Of a stretch of DNA of 8,409 nt, positions 1 through 5,939 are shown in pieces. Below the pieces are notes generated by a model. The model worked only from the letters and a program-made list of their open reading frames with translations. It did no database searches and was not told where the DNA came from. Within the stretch, counting starts at the first letter, position 1. Each line of letters starts with the position of its first letter. The translations under genes were made by a program, and so were the position numbers. The stretch is from Chloroflexota bacterium (GTDB taxonomy: Bacteria; Chloroflexota; Anaerolineae; B4-G1; SLSP01): NCBI GenBank assembly GCA_022707665.1, contig JAKJAE010000100.1, positions 1-8,409 on the forward strand. Reading direction: 5' to 3'.

Positions 1-98
1 TCTCCCGCCGGTATTGCGGATTCCTTGGCGAGATCGGGAAAGCAAGGCACACCTGACTTATCAATCGCATACCCTGAAGACATCGGAGGCCATATCCT
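1..98 (+). other. Possible 3' end of an upstream gene and leader of the GH109 gene
   Basis: No complete gene fits here. Two frames could carry the tail of a gene that begins outside the window. Frame 3 is open from the edge to a TGA at 54-56 and uses mostly G/C third positions. Frame 1 is open to a TGA at 100-102, which would overlap the ATG at 102 of the next gene as TGATG. Neither tail is recognisable, so the upstream gene cannot be named. The stretch ends with a Shine-Dalgarno sequence in front of the next gene. Confidence 0.25.
85..89 (+). promoter_or_regulatory. Ribosome binding site of the GH109-like gene
   Basis: GGAGG lies 9 bases before GTG 99 and 12 bases before ATG 102. The spacing slightly favours GTG 99 as the start, but both are possible and differ by a single residue. 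Confidence 0.6.
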
Positions 99-1334
99 GT
101 GATGACTACCCGTACACCTTTGGACCCGCTACGCATCGGCTTTGTGGGCGTGGGCGGCATGGGGACCAACCACATCACCAATCTTGTGCGTATGCCAGGC
201 GTGATCATCCAAGCAGTCTGCGATACCTGCGAGGCCCACGCCGAACGGGCGAGCGTGATCGTCCAGAAGGCTGGTCAACCGGCGCCGACCCTCTACACAC
301 GCGGCGAGCGCGATTTCGAGCGCCTGTGCGCCGAGGAGGACCTCGACCTTGTCTATACCGCTACGCCGTGGGAATGGCACACGACGATCTGCGTCACTGC
401 CATGCAGAACGGCAAACATGCTGCCACCGAGGTGCCTGCCGCAGTCACACTGGAGGAGTGTTGGCAGCTGGTTGAGACCGCCGAGGCGACGGGCCGATTG
501 TGTATGATGAGCGAGAACTGCTGCTATGACCGTCCCGAGATGATGATATTGGCCATGGTGCGGCGAGGGTTGCTTGGAGAGCTGCTGCATGCGGAGTGCG
601 GCTATCTGCATGATTTACGTGCGACCAAGTTTGAAGGCGAGAACGAAGGGCTCTGGCGGCGTGCCCATTCGGAGCGACGCAATGGTGACCTCTATCCCAC
701 GCATGGCGTAGGGCCCGTGGCGCAGTGTATGAACATCAACCGTGGGAACCGTCTCACGCGGCTCGTATCGATGAGCACGCGCTCTACCGGCCTCAAGCGC
801 TATGCGACGCGGACATTTGGTGCGGACAGCCCGCTGGCGCAGACAGACTATGCGCTCGGGGATGTTGTCACGACGCTCATCCAGACAGCTCAGGGGCAGA
901 CGATTGTTGTCAAGCACGATACGGATTCGCCGCGTCCCTACAGTCGCGACATCCTCGTTCAGGGCACGAATGGCATTGTCTGTGTCTACCCGGAAGAGCT
1001 GATTCACATTGAGGGCCGGACGGCGGGACACGGATGGGAGCCGCTCGAGTCCTACCGTGCGGAGTTCGAGCATCCTCTGTGGGTTCATGCGTTGAGCAAC
1101 CTGGAAGGCATCGGCGGACACGGCAATATGGACTACCTTGTGGACTACCGGCTCACGCAATGCCTGCGGGCGGGGGCACCTCCTGATATGGATGTCTATG
1201 ACGCCGCGACGTGGAGCGCCATATCGGCGCTCAGCGAGCGATCGATTGCCCTAGGCAGCCAGCCGGTCGACTTTCCCGACTTCACCCGTGGTGCGTGGGA
1301 GCATCGCGAGCCGCTGGGTATCGTGACCGCGTGA
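99..1334 (+). CDS. Gfo/Idh/MocA-fold, GH109-like NAD-dependent glycosidase
   Basis: The protein has 411 residues from GTG 99, or 410 from ATG 102. It begins almost directly with a Rossmann dinucleotide-binding motif GVGGMG (17-22), followed by an acidic residue, D42, at the end of the second strand. Several segments match my recollection of glycoside hydrolase family 109 rather than ordinary sugar dehydrogenases: ATPWEWH (88-94), EVPAA (111-115, where plain dehydrogenases usually have EKP), ENCCY (139-143), YPTHGVGPVAQCMNINRG (199-216), SPRPYSR (277-283) and a C-terminal DVYDAATWS plus DFPDFTRGAW. GH109 enzymes keep a bound NAD and cleave alpha-N-acetylgalactosaminides by transient oxidation, elimination and re-reduction. 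Many family members have an export signal, but none is present here, so the protein should be cytoplasmic. It is followed after 4 bases by a phosphoesterase gene, probably in the same transcript. Membership of the family is secure. The exact substrate, GalNAc or another hexosamine, is not. Confidence 0.9.
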   Translation: MMTTRTPLDPLRIGFVGVGGMGTNHITNLVRMPGVIIQAVCDTCEAHAERASVIVQKAGQPAPTLYTRGERDFERLCAEEDLDLVYTATPWEWHTTICVTAMQNGKHAATEVPAAVTLEECWQLVETAEATGRLCMMSENCCYDRPEMMILAMVRRGLLGELLHAECGYLHDLRATKFEGENEGLWRRAHSERRNGDLYPTHGVGPVAQCMNINRGNRLTRLVSMSTRSTGLKRYATRTFGADSPLAQTDYALGDVVTTLIQTAQGQTIVVKHDTDSPRPYSRDILVQGTNGIVCVYPEELIHIEGRTAGHGWEPLESYRAEFEHPLWVHALSNLEGIGGHGNMDYLVDYRLTQCLRAGAPPDMDVYDAATWSAISALSERSIALGSQPVDFPDFTRGAWEHREPLGIVTA

Positions 1335-1338
1335 TCTG

Positions 1339-2835
1339 GTGCCCGTACCGATCGATATGCCATCTTACCATCCGGTCACGATAGCGGTTCTTACTGACAT
1401 CCACTACGGCGCAGCTGGAAGCCTGGCACAGCGCCGTTCCGACATTGCCGACACGCTCCTGCTTCGCGCGGTTCAGCGGATGAACCGCTTGATTCACCCC
1501 GACGTCGTCGTCCTCCTTGGCGATCTGGTGGATGACGGCGCGGCAACCGGCACGCATGAGCGTCTGGCTCAGCTCCGGGAGGTTCTGGACAAGCTCAAGT
1601 CGCCCTATATTGCGATCCCCGGGAATCACGATGGCGATGTCGAGGCCTTTTACCGGGTCTTTGACCGGCCGGCCCCCTTCGTTGACCTGTGCGGGATCCG
1701 ATTCCTGCCGTTCGTGGATCGTGAGGAGCCCGGCTACAATGCGAGCCGCGATTCGAATGCAATGGAGCGTTTCCGACAAGCGCGTGCGGACTACGACGGG
1801 CCGGTTGTGGCGCTGCAGCACGTCTGCCTCGCGCCGCCCGGCGTTGCCGATATCCCCTACAACTACACAAATGCAGAGGCCATCGTTGCCGACATGGCGG
1901 CCACGGGTGTGGTTCTATCGATCAGCGGGCATCATCACGCTGGTGCGATGCCGGTACGCAACGCGACGACGACCTTTGTCAATGCTCCCGGACTGTGTGA
2001 ATCGCCCTTCCCATTCCTTGTGATCACGCTCGATGGCGACAGGGTACACGTCGAGCGTCAGGAGCTTGCGATGCCGGCGCATCTGGGACTCAGGGACACC
2101 CATGTGCACACCCAGTTGGCCTACTGCAGCGACAACATGGATGTGGAGACGGCCATTGCTCTGGCGAAAGACTTCGGCCTGGCTGGCCTCGGTTTCACAG
2201 AGCATTCGGGACAGCTCTACTTCGACACGAAGCGCTACTGGAACGGCCACGCAGCGCGCGAGGGAATGGCGGGTGCGCTCCCTGAGCACAACCGTATGGA
2301 AGCCTATCTCGCCCTCAAGCAACGCTATGAGGGCCATGGGGTCTCCTTCGGGCTAGAGGTCGATGCTGACCTCAACGGTGGGGTGCTGCTGTATCCGACT
2401 GACCGTCGCCACTTCGGTTGGATTGCCGGCGCCATTCACAAGTTGCCCAGCCTGGCAGCTCCGGGCGTGACGGTCGAGATCCTGGAACGGGAGTTTCTGA
2501 CGGCCCTCGAGGGGTTGGTCAGGCACGACATCGCCATTCTCGTCCACCCGTTCAGGGTTTTCCGTGGGACAGGGTTCGAGCCCCCTGCACGACTCTTCCA
2601 TCCGGTAGCGGCCCTATTGCAGCGACACGCTGTGGCGGTTGAGATCAACTTCCACCACAACCAGCCACCGCTGCCGTTCATCCAGATGGCTCTGGAGATG
2701 GGGCTCAAGTTCGCATTTGGGAGTGACGCTCACAATCTGTACGAGATCGGTGAGTTTGCGGATCACCTGAGGCTGCTATCGGATGCCGGATTCTCGGGTG
2801 CTCTGCCCGAGGTCATGGTGGACATGGTGGGGTGA
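1339..2835 (+). CDS. Fused metallophosphoesterase-PHP phosphoesterase
   Basis: This 498-residue cytoplasmic protein has two hydrolase domains. Residues 14-235 are a calcineurin-like metallophosphoesterase with the full set of metal ligands: D20 and H22 (TDIHYG), D62 (LLGDLVDDG), N97 and H98 (PGNHDG), H161, and H198/H200 (SGHHHAG). Residues 250-498 are a PHP domain, the fold of histidinol phosphatase and of the polymerase-associated PHP module. It has H255/H257 (DTHVHT), H289 (TEHS), E340, H367, H403 (LVHPF) and D463/H465 (GSDAH). Both sites look intact, so two metal-dependent phosphate-ester cleavages are expected, perhaps on successive phosphates of one substrate. The substrate is unknown. 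The start is uncertain: GTG 1339 and ATG 1357 both lack a clear Shine-Dalgarno sequence, which fits translational coupling to the GH109 gene ending 4 bases upstream. The domain calls are firm; the joint role with the glycosidase is inferred. Confidence 0.9.
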   Translation: MPVPIDMPSYHPVTIAVLTDIHYGAAGSLAQRRSDIADTLLLRAVQRMNRLIHPDVVVLLGDLVDDGAATGTHERLAQLREVLDKLKSPYIAIPGNHDGDVEAFYRVFDRPAPFVDLCGIRFLPFVDREEPGYNASRDSNAMERFRQARADYDGPVVALQHVCLAPPGVADIPYNYTNAEAIVADMAATGVVLSISGHHHAGAMPVRNATTTFVNAPGLCESPFPFLVITLDGDRVHVERQELAMPAHLGLRDTHVHTQLAYCSDNMDVETAIALAKDFGLAGLGFTEHSGQLYFDTKRYWNGHAAREGMAGALPEHNRMEAYLALKQRYEGHGVSFGLEVDADLNGGVLLYPTDRRHFGWIAGAIHKLPSLAAPGVTVEILEREFLTALEGLVRHDIAILVHPFRVFRGTGFEPPARLFHPVAALLQRHAVAVEINFHHNQPPLPFIQMALEMGLKFAFGSDAHNLYEIGEFADHLRLLSDAGFSGALPEVMVDMVG

Positions 2836-2856
2836 GGGCAGCGCGCTCCGGGCGAA

Positions 2857-2868
2857 GAGCGATCGCTC
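2857..2868. repeat. Perfect 12-base palindrome after the phosphoesterase gene
   Basis: GAGCGATCGCTC is self-complementary and lies 21 bases after the stop codon, within a GC-rich stretch. An overlapping alternative pairing exists between CGCTC (2844-2848) and GAGCG (2857-2861). There is no following T run, so a standard intrinsic terminator is not supported. It may be an operator, or chance. Confidence 0.3.
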
Positions 2869-2890
2869 GGGCAAAATCGTGGTATGTTGC

Positions 2891-2918
2891 TTGACTATCG
2901 CCGCATCCGGCGTATCCA
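2891..2918 (+). promoter_or_regulatory. Weak candidate promoter for the histidine kinase gene
   Basis: TTGACT (2891-2896) is a 5/6 match to a sigma70 -35 box. TATCCA (2913-2918) at 16 bases spacing is only a 3/6 -10 match. The spacer holds a small hairpin, CGCCG/CGGCG (2899-2903 with 2908-2912). The gap between the phosphoesterase and the kinase gene (117 bases) is a sensible place for a promoter, but the -10 box is poor. Confidence 0.2.
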
Positions 2919-2940
2919 TGAGTGAGTTCTCTCCTCACCC

Positions 2941-2946
2941 AGGGGG
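2941..2946 (+). promoter_or_regulatory. Ribosome binding site that fixes the kinase GTG start
   Basis: AGGGGG stands 6 bases before GTG 2953. No other in-frame start near it gives a better spacing, and the first transmembrane segment begins a few residues after this start. Confidence 0.6.
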
Positions 2947-2952
2947 CGACCT

Positions 2953-4437
2953 GTGCATCTCTCAACCATCGTCGGGTTGTTGCAGAATGCAGCGCTCCTA
3001 CTTGCACTAGGCGTTCTGTATGACCTGCTTGGGGCCCGTTCAAGAAGCAGACGACTCGATTTGCCGGCGGTGATCACCGGCCTGGCTCTGGGTGGCATCG
3101 GTATTGCGGTGATGCTCACCCGTTGGGAGTTTGGCAACGGCGTTGTGTTCGATACCCGGTCCGTTCTACTGGGTGTGGCTGGTTTCTTCCTGGGTACCGT
3201 CCCAACGGCGATTGCAGTTATCATCACGGCTGCTTTTCGATTGATCCAAGGGGGAGCGGGGGCATGGACCGGAGTCGGCGTGATCGTCACATCAGCCGCA
3301 CTCGGCTTGGGGTGGCGGTGGGCGAGGCGGCGCAAGCCCGCAGATGCTTACCTCTGGGAGCTCTATCTTTTCGGTGTCGTCGTTCACGCCGCGATGCTGC
3401 TGTGGATGCTCACCCTGCCGCAGACGATGTCGGGCGCGGTACTCAGGGCGATCGGCTTGCCCGTGATGCTCATCTACCCCTTTGCCACTGCTCTGCTGGG
3501 CCGATTGCTGGCCAACCACGAGATCCGTCGTCGCATCACTGAGGAGCTTCGCGAGAGCGAGGCGCGCTACCGCAATCTGAGCACTGGTCTTGAGGAACTG
3601 GTGCGCGCCCGCACCGCGGAGCTCGACCAGCGTCTGACGGAGATTCGGGCGCTGAACGAGGCGATGACGGAATTGCTTGCCGAGTCCCATCGGGCAAACC
3701 AGCGCCTCCTGGCAACTCAGAACGAGTTGCAGGAGGCCAACGCGGAGCTTGAGTCGTTTGCCTATTCGGTGTCGCACGATCTGCGAGCGCCGCTGCGTGC
3801 CATCGATGGTTTCTCACAGATCCTTGTTGAGGAGTGGGGTTCCTGGTTACCAGAGCAGGCTCAGCATTATCTGGGGGTGGTGCGGAGGAACGCTGTGGCG
3901 ATGGGACAATTGATCACCGATTTGCTCCGGTTTTCGCGTCTGAGCCGTCAGCCCCTCGAGCGCTGCAGTGTCGCCATAGACCCGCTCGTGCGTGAGGTCC
4001 TTGGGGCCTTGCTCGCAGAGGAGGGCGAGCGCCAGGTCGAGGTTGTCCTTGGTGATCTGCAACCCTGTCAGGCCGACGCTCCGTTGCTCCAGCAGGTCTG
4101 GACGAATTTGCTCTCGAACGCACTCAAGTACACACGGTCGCGAGAGGTTGCGCGCATTGAGATTGGGTGTGAGAAGACGGATCGTGAGCTTGTTTACTCT
4201 GTCCGGGATAATGGTGTTGGGTTCGATATGGAGTACGTGGACAAGCTGTTTGGCATTTTTCAGCGGTTGCATCGATCGGAGGACTACGAGGGCACCGGAG
4301 TGGGGTTGGCCATCGTGCAGCGTATTGTGAGACGGCATGGTGGGCGCGTCTGGGCGGAAGCAGAGCAGGAAGGGCCTGAGGCCGGCGCTACCTTCTTCTT
4401 CACTATTCCGGCCCCGGGTGATGCGTCGCCGGTGTGA
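2953..4437 (+). CDS. Membrane sensor histidine kinase with LytS-type 5TM region
   Basis: This 494-residue protein would autophosphorylate in response to a signal and pass the phosphate to a response regulator. Residues 1-185 contain about six hydrophobic segments and the FDTRSVLLGVAGFFLGTVPT stretch (66-85), then AFRLIQGG (94-101), typical of the 5TM receptor region of LytS/YhcK-type proteins. Residues 190-268 are a long coiled coil. It starts with a PAS-entry-like motif (ESEARYRNL, 201-209) but leads at once into the linker that normally follows a PAS domain (ELVRARTAEL). The HisKA dimerisation domain carries H275 in SVSHDLRAPLRAIDGFS. The ATPase domain has an N box (NLLSNALKYT, 385-394), G1 (DNGVGFD, 419-425), an F box (FGIFQRLH) and G2 (GTGVGLAIV, 447-455). 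The catalytic core is complete. There is no receiver domain and no response-regulator gene in the window, so it is an orphan kinase here. The signal is unknown. Confidence 0.93.
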   Translation: MHLSTIVGLLQNAALLLALGVLYDLLGARSRSRRLDLPAVITGLALGGIGIAVMLTRWEFGNGVVFDTRSVLLGVAGFFLGTVPTAIAVIITAAFRLIQGGAGAWTGVGVIVTSAALGLGWRWARRRKPADAYLWELYLFGVVVHAAMLLWMLTLPQTMSGAVLRAIGLPVMLIYPFATALLGRLLANHEIRRRITEELRESEARYRNLSTGLEELVRARTAELDQRLTEIRALNEAMTELLAESHRANQRLLATQNELQEANAELESFAYSVSHDLRAPLRAIDGFSQILVEEWGSWLPEQAQHYLGVVRRNAVAMGQLITDLLRFSRLSRQPLERCSVAIDPLVREVLGALLAEEGERQVEVVLGDLQPCQADAPLLQQVWTNLLSNALKYTRSREVARIEIGCEKTDRELVYSVRDNGVGFDMEYVDKLFGIFQRLHRSEDYEGTGVGLAIVQRIVRRHGGRVWAEAEQEGPEAGATFFFTIPAPGDASPV

Positions 4438-4459
4438 TATCTCGGGTGCCCTGGGTACT

Positions 4460-4523
4460 CATTCAGGGTTGGGCGTCACCGTCTGCTGGGATCGTCGTGT
4501 TTCACATTCAGGTTTGGGTCGTC
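4460..4523 (+). repeat. Pair of short direct repeats upstream of the DUF4345-like gene
   Basis: CATTCAGGGTTGGGCGTC (4460-4477) recurs as CATTCAGGTTTGGGTCGTC (4505-4523), with one substitution and one small insertion/substitution difference. The copies start 45 bases apart, roughly four helical turns. They occupy the 111-base gap between the kinase gene and the next gene and could be tandem regulator sites. Confidence 0.5.
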
Positions 4524-4531
4524 TGTATTGT
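4501..4531 (+). promoter_or_regulatory. Weak candidate promoter for the DUF4345-DegV unit
   Basis: TTCACA (4501-4506) is a 5/6 match to a -35 box and TATTGT (4526-4531) a 4/6 match to a -10 box, but the 19-base spacing is long. The second direct-repeat copy lies inside the spacer. This is suggestive only. Confidence 0.25.
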
Positions 4532-4536
4532 GTAGT

Positions 4537-4543
4537 GGGAGGG
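4537..4543 (+). promoter_or_regulatory. Ribosome binding site deciding the start at ATG 4549
   Basis: GGGAGGG ends 5 bases before ATG 4549. An upstream in-frame TTG at 4528 would place this purine stretch inside the coding region, so ATG 4549 is preferred. Confidence 0.65.
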
Positions 4544-4548
4544 TAGAG

Positions 4549-4890
4549 ATGGTCATTCGCATTCTTCAGGTTGTTGCTGCAATTGGCACCATCGCGACCG
4601 GTTTCGTGTCACTGTTCTGGCCGAACGCGGTCCGCGGTTTCACCGGCCTGAGTCCTGAGGGAGGGCGAGGCATTACCGAGATCCGTGCTGTCCTGGGCGC
4701 CTTCTTCGTTGCGCTGGGTGCGGCTCCGCTCCTTCTCAATGAGCCTGCCGCCTATCGCATGCTGGGGATTGCCTACCTCGCTGTGGGGGTGACACGCGCG
4801 ATCTCGATGTTCATCGATAAGTCGGTGATCCAGTCGAACATCATCAGTCTGGTTGTGGAGGTGATCTTCGGCGTCATCCTGGTAATATAA
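4549..4890 (+). CDS. Small four-helix membrane protein, DUF4345-like
   Basis: This is a 113-residue, very hydrophobic protein with four predicted membrane segments, at about residues 4-24, 46-63, 68-89 and 95-113. The polar motif TEIRAVLGAFFVALG (43-57), at the start of the second helix, and the arginine in VTRAISMFID (81-90) resemble the DUF4345 family of small integral membrane proteins, whose function is not known to me. Charged residues E44, R46, R83 and E104 fall in or at the edge of the helices and could form an internal polar pair. There is no cleavable signal peptide. The gene starts at ATG 4549 behind a good Shine-Dalgarno sequence and is followed after 60 bases by a DegV gene on the same strand, which suggests cotranscription. 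The family call rests on memory of the motif and is moderate. That it is a real membrane protein is firm. Confidence 0.75.
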   Translation: MVIRILQVVAAIGTIATGFVSLFWPNAVRGFTGLSPEGGRGITEIRAVLGAFFVALGAAPLLLNEPAAYRMLGIAYLAVGVTRAISMFIDKSVIQSNIISLVVEVIFGVILVI

Positions 4891-4940
4891 CGGACGTCAT
4901 TCCGGTGTGGGCACGGCAGTTCATCATAGTGTGGGAGCTT

Positions 4941-4947
4941 AGGAGGG
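4941..4947 (+). promoter_or_regulatory. Strong ribosome binding site before the degV GTG start
   Basis: AGGAGGG is a near-perfect anti-16S match that ends 3 bases before GTG 4951. It fixes the start even though the codon is GTG. Confidence 0.7.
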
Positions 4948-4950
4948 ACC

Positions 4951-5796
4951 GTGACCGTAGGAGTTGTGACCGATAGTGCATGCGATCTTCCGGATGGCTT
5001 GGCAGCCCAACTTGGCATCGAAGTTGTGCCCCTCTACATCAACTTTGGGAGCGAAAGCTACCTCGACGGCATCGAGCTGACCAGAGAGGCATTCTACGGG
5101 CGGCTGGTGCGTGCTGAGCACCTGCCCACCACGGCAACGCCGGGGCCGAGGCGCTTCGCCCAGGCCTACGAGCGCCTGGCTGCGGCTGGGGCGACGGAGA
5201 TCCTCTCCATCCACATTGCTCGAGATTTGAGCGCGTTGATCGATGGGGCTCACCTGGCTGCTCAGGAGGCCCCGGTACCCGTGACCGTCTTCGATTCAGG
5301 TTCACTGAGCCTTGGCGTTGGGTTCCTGGCTTGGTCGGCTGCGGAGGCTGCCGCAGACGGCGCCGCGGTCGCGCAGATCCTGCCCCTCCTGCGCGACCTT
5401 CGGAAACGCACCCACGTCGTTGCTGTGTTGGATACGCTCGAATACCTCCGACGGAGTGGACGCATGAACCGGGTGTTAGCGACGCTTGGGGGGTGGCTAC
5501 AGATGAAACCCCTCCTGAAGATGAGCGATGGCGTATCCGCAGCCGAGAAGATCCGTACCTCGGAGGCATCTCTGGATCGCCTGGTCGCCCTGTTCGAGGA
5601 GAAGCTTCCCCTTGAGAAGGTGGCCCTGGTTCATACACACGCGCTTGGCGAGGTCGAGGCGCTGCGTCGACGCCTGGAGCCCCTGTTGCCAATGGATGGT
5701 GTGCTCTCTGTAGACGTGACGCCTGCGCTGGGGACACACCTTGGCCCCAATGCGGTTGGGTTCGCGTGTGTCAGTCGAAAGGGCGGTGTCCAATGA
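4951..5796 (+). CDS. DegV family fatty-acid-binding protein
   Basis: This 281-residue protein has the usual DegV length and layout. It opens with VGVVTDSACDLP (TDS at 7-9), then VPLYINFGSESYLDG. It continues with PTTATPGPRRF (59-69), the DLSAL segment (92-96), VFDSGSLSLGVGFLAW, LEYLRRSGRMNRV (163-175), MKPLLKMSDG and the C-terminal ALGTHLGPNAVGFA (259-272). DegV/FakB proteins bind a fatty acid in a deep pocket. In Firmicutes the FakB members present it to the kinase FakA for phosphorylation and phospholipid synthesis. No FakA (DAK-domain kinase) is in this window, so a role in fatty-acid activation is only an inference. Two positions differ from the common family pattern: the TSQPS-like loop reads TATPG, and the SGT that usually follows the LSG region reads SAL. 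The gene follows a DUF4345-like gene, and its stop overlaps the start of a micro-ORF as ATGA. Confidence 0.92.
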   Translation: MTVGVVTDSACDLPDGLAAQLGIEVVPLYINFGSESYLDGIELTREAFYGRLVRAEHLPTTATPGPRRFAQAYERLAAAGATEILSIHIARDLSALIDGAHLAAQEAPVPVTVFDSGSLSLGVGFLAWSAAEAAADGAAVAQILPLLRDLRKRTHVVAVLDTLEYLRRSGRMNRVLATLGGWLQMKPLLKMSDGVSAAEKIRTSEASLDRLVALFEEKLPLEKVALVHTHALGEVEALRRRLEPLLPMDGVLSVDVTPALGTHLGPNAVGFACVSRKGGVQ

Positions 5797-5939
5797 GCTT
5801 CCTCGAGGTCCACGCGTTCGGTGCACTGGCCATTCTGGGGCTGATGATCACGTTTGTGCGAAGTGGCGCTCCGAGGCCGGGCCGGCCTGGTGATGGCACA
5901 GTCTTCTCAAGGTTTTCCTTCTTCAGGGATTGTTTGTGA
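5793..5939 (+). CDS. Overlapping 48-residue single-pass membrane micro-ORF
   Basis: This ATG-to-TGA frame of 48 codons starts in an ATGA overlap with the end of the degV gene. It stops in a TGATG overlap with ATG 5939 of the lipoprotein gene. GAAAGGG (5777-5783) lies 9 bases upstream as a usable Shine-Dalgarno sequence. The product begins MSFLEVHAFGALAILGLMI, giving one hydrophobic helix at about residues 8-22. A proline-, glycine- and arginine-rich stretch (RSGAPRPGRPGDG, 23-35) follows, then an aromatic tail with two FSRF/FSFF-like pieces. I recognise no family. The two stop/start overlaps are the main evidence that it is translated. Alternatively it is a remnant of a longer gene, or simply a gap that happens to be open. 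Confidence 0.5.
   Translation: MSFLEVHAFGALAILGLMITFVRSGAPRPGRPGDGTVFSRFSFFRDCL

Noticed and set aside
99..1334. Ordinary sugar dehydrogenase such as inositol 2-dehydrogenase
   Set aside because: The EKP motif typical of those enzymes is replaced by EVP, and the YPTHG, SPRPYSR and DFTRGAW segments are the pattern of GH109.
2859..2866. GCGATCGC octamer, the cyanobacterial HIP1 motif
   Set aside because: I noticed only this one copy, in a GC-rich window. A single occurrence does not indicate a cyanobacterium or a special element.
2783..3010. Short + strand frame bridging the phosphoesterase and kinase genes, with an internal ATG at 2918
   Set aside because: It overlaps the ends of two solid genes in another frame, has a mixed composition with many Cys and Ser, and no Shine-Dalgarno sequence before ATG 2918.
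3847..4338. 163-codon - strand frame across the kinase gene
   Set aside because: It lies opposite the conserved HisKA and ATPase boxes, has no recognisable domain and no ribosome binding site that I can see. It is a shadow frame.
4528..4548. Upstream TTG extension of the DUF4345-like gene
   Set aside because: The extension would encode the Shine-Dalgarno sequence itself (GGGAGGG 4537-4543), while ATG 4549 is ideally spaced behind it.
5039..5737. 232-codon open frame on the - strand across degV
   Set aside because: It runs antisense to a clear DegV gene and its translation is low-complexity and rich in Arg, Pro and Ser. It is explained by GC-rich third positions of the real gene.
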